From NCBI GenBank assembly GCA_030615435.1, contig JAUWZH010000175.1, positions 1 through 5,692 of the forward strand: a stretch of 5,692 nucleotides of DNA. The letters are read 5' to 3'. Positions within the stretch are counted from its first letter, which is position 1. Each line of letters opens with the position of its first letter. Position numbers and translations under genes: made by a program. The notes beneath the pieces were generated by a model that saw nothing but the letters and a program-made list of their open reading frames with translations, was not told where the DNA came from and searched no databases. Source of the stretch: Candidatus Brocadiaceae bacterium (lineage in GTDB: Bacteria > Planctomycetota > Brocadiia > SM23-32). This document shows positions 1 to 5,645 of this stretch, piece after piece.

Positions 1-1
1 G

Positions 2-1741
2 CTGCACAAGCAGTTCGACCCCGACGCCAAGCAAGAGGCCGAGTCGGAGGGCCTGGAGCTGGCGCGGGGCCTGCCGGCTTCGCCCGGAGCGGCCGTGGGC
101 AAGATTGCCCTGTCGGCCGACGCAGCCGAAGAGATGGCCGCAGCGGAGGCCGAGCAACCCGACCCGGCGGGCATCATCCTCGTGCGCGAGGAAACCAGCC
201 CCGAGGACATCGGGGGCATGGACGCGGCGGTGGGCATCCTGACCTCGCGCGGCGGCATGACCAGCCACGCCGCCGTGGTCGCCCGCGGCATGGGCAAGTG
301 CTGCGTGGCCGGCTGCAGCGGGGTGGCGCCCGACGAGCAGTTCAGGACCGTCACCATCGCTGGCCGCCGGTTCAACGAAGGCGATGTCATCTCGCTGGAC
401 GGCACCACCGGCCAGGTCTTCGACGGTGCGATCGAGCTGGTCGAAGCGAAGCTCAGCGGTGCGTTCGGCACTCTCATCGAATGGGCCGACCAATACCGGA
501 TGATGGGCGTGCGGACCAATGCCGACACGCCCCATGACGCCCGCCAGGCGCTTGAGTTCGGCGCGGAAGGCATCGGGCTGTGCCGCACCGAGCACATGTT
601 TTTCGAGCCGACGCGCATCAGTTACGTGCGCCAGATGATGCTGAGCGCCCCTGACGTGCGCCGCCTCACGGCGAGGCTCGACGAACTGGAGGTGGCACTC
701 ACCCAGGCGGGGGGCGAGGAGAAGACGAAGGTCGAGCATCAGATCGCGGAAATCAAAGACCAGCTTGCGGGGCCGCGCAGGCTGCTGGATAACGCCCTGG
801 AGAAGTTGCTGCCCGAGCAGCGCGAGGACTTCGAGGGCATTTTCGAGGTCATGAACGGGCTCCCCGTCACGATCCGGCTCCTGGACCCGCCGCTGCACGA
901 GTTCCTGCCACATGATGCGAGAATCCAGGCCGAGCTCGCCAGGCAGATGGGATGGACGCCCGAGGAGGTCGCCGCGCGCGTGGACGCTCTCAAGGAGCTT
1001 AACCCCATGCTCGGGCATCGCGGGTGCCGACTCGGCATCACTTATCCGGACATCTACAACATGCAGGTGCGCGCCATCATGGAAGCCGCCGTCGCGTGCC
1101 TCAGGAAGGGCATAGATGTCGAGCCGGAGATCATGATTCCCCTCGTCGGCAGCGCCGAGGAGCTGCGCCTCACCAGAGAGGCCGCAGAGCAGACCTGCCG
1201 GGAAGTGCTCGACGAAACCGGGGTCAGCATGGACTACAAGATAGGCACGATGATCGAGGTCCCGAGGGCGGCCCTCACTGCGGACGAGGTCGCCGAGCAC
1301 GCCGAGTTCTTCAGCTTCGGCACAAACGATCTGACGCAGATGACGTTCGGGTTCAGCCGGGACGACGTCGGCACGTTCGTGCCGCAGTACGTGGCCAGCG
1401 AGATCCTGCCCAAAGACCCATTCCAGTCGCTCGACCAGAGCGGCGTGGGCCAGTTGGTGGCTCTCGGCGTGGAACTCGGACGCAAGACTCGTCCCGACCT
1501 CAAGATCGGCATCTGCGGCGAGCACGGCGGCGATCCCGACTCGGTGAAATTCTGCTACCGGGTCGGCATGGACTACGTCTCATGCTCGCCGTTCCGCGTG
1601 CCGGTTGCCAGGCTCGCGGCGGCGCAGATCGGCATCGAGCTGGCCGACGAAATGGTGGCCGAGCTGGCCGACGCCAGGAGCCGTCCCATCATAGATCAAG
1701 CGCTCCGCAGGGCACGGCCTCGCCGGCGGGCGGGAAGCTGA
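2..1741 (+). CDS. ppdK: Pyruvate, phosphate dikinase, C-terminal part (5' end outside window)
   Basis: PPDK interconverts pyruvate + ATP + Pi and phosphoenolpyruvate + AMP + PPi in the cytoplasm. The frame is open from base 2, giving 579 visible residues; a GTG at 95 is an internal valine, not a start. Visible residues 22-28 (GLPASPG) begin the swivelling phosphohistidine domain. The catalytic histidine is residue 89 (codon 266-268) in GGMTSHAAVVARGMGKCC, the PPDK signature including the Thr two residues before His. The PEP/pyruvate TIM barrel follows, with GLCRTEHMFF, TIRLLDPPLHEF, GHRGCRLGITYPDIYNMQ, GTMIEVPRAALTADE, FSFGTNDLTQM and the catalytic cysteine at residue 505 (codon 1514-1516) in IGICGEHGGDP. 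His-to-Cys spacing is 416 residues against 376 in Clostridium symbiosum PPDK (His455, Cys831); the extra lies near residues 219-258 as a charged helical insert. A tail of about 30 extra residues ends in an Arg-rich stretch. By comparison about 365 N-terminal residues (ATP-grasp domain) lie outside. Identification is secure. Confidence 0.97.
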   Translation: MHKQFDPDAKQEAESEGLELARGLPASPGAAVGKIALSADAAEEMAAAEAEQPDPAGIILVREETSPEDIGGMDAAVGILTSRGGMTSHAAVVARGMGKCCVAGCSGVAPDEQFRTVTIAGRRFNEGDVISLDGTTGQVFDGAIELVEAKLSGAFGTLIEWADQYRMMGVRTNADTPHDARQALEFGAEGIGLCRTEHMFFEPTRISYVRQMMLSAPDVRRLTARLDELEVALTQAGGEEKTKVEHQIAEIKDQLAGPRRLLDNALEKLLPEQREDFEGIFEVMNGLPVTIRLLDPPLHEFLPHDARIQAELARQMGWTPEEVAARVDALKELNPMLGHRGCRLGITYPDIYNMQVRAIMEAAVACLRKGIDVEPEIMIPLVGSAEELRLTREAAEQTCREVLDETGVSMDYKIGTMIEVPRAALTADEVAEHAEFFSFGTNDLTQMTFGFSRDDVGTFVPQYVASEILPKDPFQSLDQSGVGQLVALGVELGRKTRPDLKIGICGEHGGDPDSVKFCYRVGMDYVSCSPFRVPVARLAAAQIGIELADEMVAELADARSRPIIDQALRRARPRRRAGS

Positions 1742-1846
1742 AACGCTCGCTCTGATGGAGAGGTCCCGGTTCGGTTTACAGCCTCCATGCCGGCGACGTG
1801 GAGGTCGCGATGCGCGGGGGGCAGGCTTTGTCACCGTTCGTCTTGC

Positions 1847-1875
1847 CGGCACGTGCGTTTGAGCGCCCCGTGCCG
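1847..1875 (+). promoter_or_regulatory. Imperfect hairpin just upstream of the flippase-like gene's ribosome binding site
   Basis: The 148-base spacer between the PPDK stop and the next ATG contains CGGCACG (1847-1853) and its perfect complement CGTGCCG (1869-1875). Inside, GCG (1855-1857) can pair with CGC (1864-1866) around a six-base loop, making a 7+3 bp stem with a small asymmetric internal loop. It ends two bases before the GGAGG at 1878. No T-run follows, so it is not a classical intrinsic terminator. It may be an attenuating leader structure, a Rho-type 3' end of the PPDK message, or chance in GC-rich DNA. A weaker inverted repeat, ATGGAG (1755-1760) / CTCCAT (1783-1788), lies upstream. 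Confidence 0.35.
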
Positions 1876-1877
1876 CT

Positions 1878-1884
1878 GGAGGTG
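1878..1884 (+). promoter_or_regulatory. Ribosome binding site of the flippase-like gene
   Basis: GGAGGTG, with GGAGG ending 7 bases before the ATG at 1890, is the best Shine-Dalgarno match noticed in the window. An in-frame TGA at 1860-1862 and the absence of another usual start codon between it and 1890 make this ATG the only sensible start. Confidence 0.75.
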
Positions 1885-1889
1885 GCGCG

Positions 1890-3059
1890 ATGGGACTGGG
1901 GACGAAGAGGAAGCTGCTCATAGCATTTGGGTTTGCGCTGAGCGGGGCCGCCCTCGTTTTTTTCATCCATCGCCTCCGGGGGCACTGGACGGAGGTGTTC
2001 GAGTGCTTCCGGCAGGCCGATTACCGCTACCTGGCGCTCGGGATTGCGATGCTCTTCGTGCTCTACTGGTTCCGGGTGGTTCGGTGGCGCCTGTTTCTGA
2101 GGCCGATCAAGCGGGTGAGCGGCCTGAGCGCGACGAGCGCGACCTGCATTGGTTTCATGGCCAACAACACCCTCCCGATCCGCTTGGGGGAACTGATTCG
2201 GCCCTATCTGCTGCATCGCAAGGAGGGGGTCGGTTTCGCCCACGCTCTTGCGACGGTCGGACTTGCCCGCGTTTTCGATCTGATCGGGCTCTCCGTTCTG
2301 CTGTTGATCACCTGGGCGCTGCTGCCGTCGCATATTTCCGGGGAACTGCCTGCGGGGCCGGGCCCGGAGGCAGGGACGGCGGCCGTGGGAATCTCCGGCG
2401 GGCAGCCCGGCACGCCTGGCACCCAGGGCGCCGTTGCAGCCGGGGACACGCTGGGCCACGATGACGGGCGTCTCGTGGGGAGGGTTTGGCGCGGAGGTCT
2501 GGTGTTGGTCGTGCTCGCCGCGATTTTCATGGCGTTCCTGCTCGGGCTGGCGGTATTCCCGGCTCCCTTCCTCAAGGCCGGCGAGGTGTGCACGCGATTC
2601 CTGCCCGTTGCATGGCGCGGCTCTGCCGACAACTTCCTTCGGTCAATCACAGAGGCGATGGGTTTTCTGAAGGACTGGAAGGGCGTGGCACTCGCCGTGG
2701 CTTACTCGGTGGGACTGTGGCTTTCGCAGGGACTGGGCACCTACGCCCTGGCGCTGGCATTGGGCCTTGAGCTCGGGTTGGGGGGATCGTTCCTCGCGGT
2801 CATTGCCGTCAGCGCTGCGGTGGCGCTCCCGCAGGCGCCCGGTTACCTGGGTGTCTTCCAACTGGCAGCGGCCCTCGCGGCGGAGAGCTTCCAGGTGGGC
2901 AAAGCCGATGCCGGGGCGTTCGCACTGCTGATGTGGCTGGTCAACATCGTGCCGATCACCCTTGTGGGCCTGGGCTTCCTGTGGTACGAAGGGCTGAGCC
3001 TGAGGAAGTTGACGGCGGCCTCTCAGCAGATGGGGGAAAAGACCGGCGCGGGGAAATGA
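1890..3059 (+). CDS. Flippase-like / lysylphosphatidylglycerol synthase transmembrane-domain (UPF0104-type) membrane protein
   Basis: A 389-residue integral inner-membrane protein with several hydrophobic segments, roughly residues 9-27, 46-65, 118-145, 200-224, 264-290, 298-316 and 342-366. The family hallmark is present: GFMANNTLPIRLGELIRPYLL (88-108), followed by ALATVGLARVFD (119-130), where many relatives have a Glu before RVFD. The C-terminal half has LPQAPGYLGVFQLA (313-326) and LLMWLVNIVPITLVGLGFLWYEGLSL (346-371), as in the family. Members include the flippase half of MprF and stand-alone proteins such as YbhN; many are thought to move or modify lipids or lipid-linked glycans, but the substrate here cannot be read from sequence. 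A Gly/Pro/Ala-rich loop of about 50 residues (149-198) separates the two halves. No soluble aminoacyl-transferase domain is attached, so MprF-type lysyl transfer is not expected. It lies 148 bases after PPDK and converges on the STAS gene. Confidence 0.88.
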   Translation: MGLGTKRKLLIAFGFALSGAALVFFIHRLRGHWTEVFECFRQADYRYLALGIAMLFVLYWFRVVRWRLFLRPIKRVSGLSATSATCIGFMANNTLPIRLGELIRPYLLHRKEGVGFAHALATVGLARVFDLIGLSVLLLITWALLPSHISGELPAGPGPEAGTAAVGISGGQPGTPGTQGAVAAGDTLGHDDGRLVGRVWRGGLVLVVLAAIFMAFLLGLAVFPAPFLKAGEVCTRFLPVAWRGSADNFLRSITEAMGFLKDWKGVALAVAYSVGLWLSQGLGTYALALALGLELGLGGSFLAVIAVSAAVALPQAPGYLGVFQLAAALAAESFQVGKADAGAFALLMWLVNIVPITLVGLGFLWYEGLSLRKLTAASQQMGEKTGAGK

Positions 3060-3073
3060 CGGGAGCCCCCGGG

Positions 3074-3439
3074 CTACTGCAAGTCCTGGAGTGCCTCCTC
3101 CAGGGACGGGTAGACCTTCAGGAGCCTGTCGAGCTTGGTTACCCCGAGCACCTCGGCGATCAGGGGCTGCGGGTTGACGATCCGAACGCAGCCTCCCTTC
3201 ATCTTCACGGCCTTGTAGGCGCGCATGATCTGGCCGAGGCCGGAGGAGCCCATGAAAAGCACCTCGCCGAGATCGAAGACGATGCGGATGTGACCCGCTT
3301 CGAGGACCTCATCCAGCCTGGCGCCCACCGCATCCGCCTGGAGGTCGTCAATCTGGCCGGCGAGGCGGATCACGAGTGCCTCAGCAACCTTCTCGGTTTC
3401 CACGCCGGCTCTTCGTTCGGGCTCGGAATCAGGGCGCAT
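3074..3439 (-). CDS. STAS-domain anti-sigma factor antagonist (SpoIIAA/RsbV-like)
   Basis: A 121-residue cytoplasmic protein consisting of one STAS domain, the usual size for an anti-anti-sigma factor. The pattern matches SpoIIAA/RsbV: a first strand pair with ALVIRLAGQID (21-31), strand IRIVFDLGEV (51-60), the phospho-acceptor loop LFMGSSGLGQIMRAYK (61-76), KGGCVRIVNP (81-90) and a C-terminal helix region VLGVTKLDRLLKVYPSLEEAL. By alignment to SpoIIAA Ser58 (MDSSGLG) the expected phosphorylated residue is Ser65; the Asp normally just before it is Gly64 here. In known systems the unphosphorylated form binds the kinase/anti-sigma partner and releases that partner's target. The ATG follows the upstream phosphatase/ATPase stop by 7 bases, so the genes form one operon and the upstream protein is the likely kinase and phosphatase for this STAS. 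The stop is TAG, 14 bases from the convergent flippase-like stop. Confidence 0.9.
   Translation of the reverse strand: MRPDSEPERRAGVETEKVAEALVIRLAGQIDDLQADAVGARLDEVLEAGHIRIVFDLGEVLFMGSSGLGQIMRAYKAVKMKGGCVRIVNPQPLIAEVLGVTKLDRLLKVYPSLEEALQDLQ
3085..3104. repeat. Perfect 7-bp hairpin at the convergent gene junction
   Basis: CCTGGAG (3085-3091) pairs perfectly with CTCCAGG (3098-3104) around a six-base loop. It lies 25 bases past the flippase-like stop codon and inside the last codons of the oppositely oriented STAS gene, so it could fold in transcripts from either side. Neither strand has a T-run after it, so a Rho-independent terminator is not supported. A smaller GC-rich near-palindrome (3064-3075) fills the 14-base gap itself. 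Confidence 0.3.
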
Positions 3440-3446
3440 CTTCTGG

Positions 3447-4724
3447 TCACTCCGAAGCTTTTCGAGGGTGCCACGGGGCGCGCTTCGTCATGGTGACCCT
3501 GTTGCCTTTCTCGTTGAACTCCACCGAATCCATGTAGGCCCGCATCAGGGCGAGCCCGCGGCCGGAAAAGGACTGGAGATACTCCTCCTGCCCGGGATCG
3601 GGGACAGCCTGCGGGTCGAACCCTTCCCCCTCGTCGCTCACCGACAGCACCGTCTCGTCGTCGCAGAGGCTGAACTCGATGGTAACCTGCTTCGTGCTGT
3701 CGAGCTGGTTGCCGTGCTTGATGGCGTTGATAACGGATTCTTCCAGGGCGAGCTTGACCGCGAACAGCGAGCGCTCGCCGTATCCCCTCGCAGCAAGGGC
3801 CGGCAGGATGGTGTCCTCGACGCGGCGCAGTTCGGAGGGGATGCTCGGGATGGCAATCGTCTTGTGGTCGGCCTGGCGGCGCAGAAGCTCAACGGTGAGG
3901 ATTACCACGTCGTCCTCCGGTTCCCGAGCGACCTGCCCGTAGACCCGGCGGGCCAGCTCCCTGACGGGCAATCGGGCGTTCTCGCGCAGGCAATCCTGGA
4001 GGCCGGACAGCGCGTTCGCCCCGTCGGTTCTCGCGAAACCTCGTATGAGGCCGTCGGTGAACAGGAACAGCTTGTCGTTCCTCTGGAGCTGTATGGATTT
4101 CTGTTCGTAGCCGGGCTCTTCGAACATGCCGACGAACAGGCCCCGGGTGTCCAGGGGCGTCAGGTCGCCCTCGCGCAACAGGTAGGGGGGCCGCCCGGAA
4201 GCGTTGACGTACTGGAACGTGAGCATCTCGCTGTCCAGCAGCCCCAGGAAGGCGGTGAGGTGATCTCCGCCCAGAGTGGAGTCCAGCAGGGCCTTGTTGG
4301 TTTTCTCCAGGATAGCTTTCGGGCTTGAGGCGAGGGTGGCGAAGGTGCGGAAGGCCAGCCGGGCGGTGGCCATGATGACGGCGGCTGAGAGACCGTATCC
4401 CGTCACATCTGCAACGAGCATCCCGACGCAGGTGTCGGAGACCTTGATGATGTCGTAGAAGTCCCCGCCGACTCTGGCGCCGGGCCTGAAATGCGCCGCG
4501 AACTCTATGCCTTCAAATTCGCCGGGCCAGACCGGACTGAGGCTCTCCTGGAGCTTTCGCGCGACGGTTCTGTCGCGCTCCATTATTATGGCCTCGCGTT
4601 CGAGCTGCCCGGCGCTGCCGAGCCGGTCGTTGAGGCGGCGGACCTCCTCCCGGAGGCGTTTCAGCTCCCTTCTCAGCCGTTCGACGGACTCGTCCGATCC
4701 CGAACTGTCGTGCCGCGCTTCCAT
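3447..4724 (-). CDS. SpoIIE-type PP2C serine phosphatase fused to a GHKL ATPase/anti-sigma kinase domain
   Basis: A 425-residue soluble protein if started at ATG 4724. Residues about 13-60 form a charged predicted coiled coil (SVERLRRELKRLREEVRRLNDRL). The SpoIIE/PP2C domain (about 61-280) has GGDFYD (86-91), ADVTGYG (105-111; usually GHG), ASGRPPYLL, FLFTDG (220-225) and EDDVVILTVEL (270-280), giving metal-binding aspartates Asp88, Asp224 and Asp272 by family analogy. A GHKL domain (about 290-415) follows with N-box ALEESVINAIKHGN (326-339), G1 DEGEGFDP (364-371) and G2 SGRGLALMRAYMDSV (387-401), close to RsbW/SpoIIAB. It should therefore both dephosphorylate and phosphorylate the STAS protein encoded 7 bases downstream; HsbR and SypE are known proteins combining these activities. 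No PAS, REC, HAMP or membrane domain is visible. Start: GAGGA lies 13 bases before ATG 4724; in-frame ATGs at 4802 and 4808 and TTG at 4889 would add up to 55 Arg-rich residues that look unconserved. Confidence 0.9.
   Translation of the reverse strand: MEARHDSSGSDESVERLRRELKRLREEVRRLNDRLGSAGQLEREAIIMERDRTVARKLQESLSPVWPGEFEGIEFAAHFRPGARVGGDFYDIIKVSDTCVGMLVADVTGYGLSAAVIMATARLAFRTFATLASSPKAILEKTNKALLDSTLGGDHLTAFLGLLDSEMLTFQYVNASGRPPYLLREGDLTPLDTRGLFVGMFEEPGYEQKSIQLQRNDKLFLFTDGLIRGFARTDGANALSGLQDCLRENARLPVRELARRVYGQVAREPEDDVVILTVELLRRQADHKTIAIPSIPSELRRVEDTILPALAARGYGERSLFAVKLALEESVINAIKHGNQLDSTKQVTIEFSLCDDETVLSVSDEGEGFDPQAVPDPGQEEYLQSFSGRGLALMRAYMDSVEFNEKGNRVTMTKRAPWHPRKASE
3450..3453 (-). promoter_or_regulatory. 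Ribosome binding site of the STAS gene, overlapping the upstream gene's end
   Basis: On the - strand GGAG (3453 to 3450) runs into the TGA stop (3449-3447) of the phosphatase gene and lies 10 bases before the STAS ATG. This layout suggests translational coupling and supports the ATG at 3439 as the start. Confidence 0.5.
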
Positions 4725-4842
4725 GCTGAAGCAGAATTCCTCGGCTTGCCACGTGAAAACGAAACGGCGCACAGGCCCCCCGTTTGCAACGCGGGCGACC
4801 ATCCTCATTCTGCGCAGCAGTGGGCCCCGTGCGCAAGTGAAT

Positions 4843-4868
4843 CGGCCGGCGGGCTTCGCAGCCGGCCG
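4843..4868. repeat. Perfect 8-bp inverted repeat between the Mut7-C and phosphatase genes
   Basis: CGGCCGGC (4843-4850) and GCCGGCCG (4861-4868) are exact complements around a 10-base loop. In - strand transcription the hairpin begins 27 bases after the Mut7-C stop codon, where a terminator would sit, but only a short mixed AT patch follows instead of a T-run. If it is a transcript end or processing hairpin, the 4725-4895 interval is non-coding and the phosphatase starts at 4724; if the phosphatase starts at TTG 4889 the repeat is coding sequence. GC-rich DNA makes such repeats less surprising. Confidence 0.4.
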
Positions 4869-4895
4869 CAGTAGATCCGGGTTTTGCAATAGCCC

Positions 4896-5420
4896 CTAAG
4901 GCGGATTCTGTGGGGTTGTGGCGATGCGTTGGGCCCTGCTGAGGCGGCGGGAGATGCTTTCCCAGTGCGTGCCCTGCCAGAAGACCTTCCGGCAGCCTTC
5001 ACAAAGGAAGAATTGCTCGTAGTGCTGACGCACCTTCTGCGGCAGGCGCCCGGCGACCTCCTCGAGGGAGGCGAGCCTGAGCGTCGCATTGCACTCCATG
5101 CACCGGGCCTGCCGCAGGGGCAGACCAAAGTGCCGCAGCACGTGGCCCAACTGCTCGGTCAACGATAGGCCGCGGGGGACGAAGAGGCACCTCACCATCC
5201 CCTCGCTGACGGCGTATCGCTCCGGGATGCCGCCATCGCTGGTCAGGAGGATCTTCTCTTCCCGCAGGGCCTTGCGCACGATCCCACCGTCGGTGCAATG
5301 AACGTCGAACTCGGCGCTGTATCCGGCCGCCCTCAGCCATCGGGCAAGCCCTCCGAGCATCGCGTCACAGACGAACCGGGGGTTCTTTTGTTTCCGGTTC
5401 TCGTCGGGGCACGGCATCAT
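4896..5420 (-). CDS. Mut7-C RNase-domain protein with C-terminal zinc-binding cysteine pairs (PF01927 / COG1656-like)
   Basis: A 174-residue soluble protein from ATG 5420. It begins the domain with RFVCDAMLGGLARWLRAAGYSAEF (15-38), the characteristic Mut7-C opening in which the Asp (here Asp19) and the GxLARWLR stretch are conserved; then ILLTSDGGIPER (57-68), matching the family's LLTRD motif with Asp62. The C-terminal part has CMEC (107-110) and CEGC (140-143) followed by RKVFWQGTHWESI, the usual zinc-ribbon and W-G-[ST]-H-W ending. The family is named after the C-terminal domain of the nematode exonuclease Mut-7 and is related to PIN-type nucleases; RNase activity is inferred, and targets in bacteria are poorly known. 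The reading frame extends to TTG 5456, but that codon has no Shine-Dalgarno, so ATG 5420 (or ATG 5417 next to it), preceded by a weak GGGGTG, is preferred. It is 171 bases upstream of the phosphatase gene on the same strand. Confidence 0.88.
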   Translation of the reverse strand: MMPCPDENRKQKNPRFVCDAMLGGLARWLRAAGYSAEFDVHCTDGGIVRKALREEKILLTSDGGIPERYAVSEGMVRCLFVPRGLSLTEQLGHVLRHFGLPLRQARCMECNATLRLASLEEVAGRLPQKVRQHYEQFFLCEGCRKVFWQGTHWESISRRLSRAQRIATTPQNPP

Positions 5421-5436
5421 GGAACACCCCGCGAAC

Positions 5437-5450
5437 GGCCCGGCGGGGCC
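5437..5450. repeat. Short GC hairpin in the leader of the Mut7-C gene
   Basis: GGCCC (5437-5441) pairs with GGGCC (5446-5450) around a GGCG-type four-base loop. It lies 16 bases upstream of the preferred ATG at 5420 on the - strand, and overlaps the extra codons that would be translated if the TTG at 5456 were used. It may be chance in a GC-rich leader. Confidence 0.2.
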
Positions 5451-5554
5451 CTGCAAAAGGAAAGGGGGAACCCACCTGCCCTACTGTAAAACCCTTACGT
5501 ACCGGCAAGACGGGGCATTTAAAAGAGACAACCACAAGCACGGCGCAGAACCGA

Positions 5555-5645
5555 AGAATCCAAGCATTGGGAAGCTTCGAAGGCAGGCTACATCCGAGCG
5601 AAGGGTGGACTTGTGTCCACCGAGCGAAGGATTGCGCAGGATTCT
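5555..5645. repeat. Compact structured intergenic element: hairpin overlapped by 11-bp direct repeats and enclosed by an inverted repeat
   Basis: An outer inverted repeat AGAATCC (5555-5561) / GGATTCT (5639-5645) spans 91 bases. Inside it, CCGAGCGAAGG occurs twice exactly (5594-5604 and 5620-5630), and between and overlapping these is a perfect hairpin GGTGGAC (5604-5610), loop TTGT, GTCCACC (5615-5621). ATCC (5592-5595) and GGAT (5629-5632) can pair to enclose the hairpin. The surroundings (5421-5692) hold no convincing gene: a - strand frame reading through 5365-5688 overlaps the Mut7-C start and resembles no family I know. The nested symmetry suggests a dispersed repetitive palindromic element, a small structured RNA or a protein-binding site. 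I do not recognise it as a named element. Confidence 0.5.

Noticed and set aside
1755..1788. Inverted repeat ATGGAG/CTCCAT after the PPDK stop as a terminator
   Set aside because: Only 6 bp with a 22-base loop and no T-run; too weak to call.
1776..2459. Long - strand open frame opposite the flippase-like gene
   Set aside because: Antisense shadow with biased composition (many Gln, Pro, Arg) and no motifs.
1787..2464. Long + strand open frame overlapping the start of the flippase-like gene
   Set aside because: It runs in another frame over a gene with clear family motifs and a strong ribosome binding site; its translation is Arg/Gly-rich with no recognisable domain, typical of a shadow frame in GC-rich DNA.
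3468..4328. 286-codon + strand open frame opposite the phosphatase gene
   Set aside because: The - strand frame here contains full PP2C and GHKL motifs; the + strand frame has no family resemblance.
4779..4891. Two similar TTTGCAA-containing stretches (near 4783-4790 and 4882-4889), possibly a repeated operator
   Set aside because: Shared core is only about 7-8 bases with differing flanks; too short to distinguish from chance.
5476..5535. Possible sigma-70 promoter for the Mut7-C gene on the - strand (AT-richer patch with TTTAAAT and TACAGT)
   Set aside because: Candidate -10 boxes match only 4 of 6 bases and no -35 box lies at proper spacing, so I cannot support a specific promoter.
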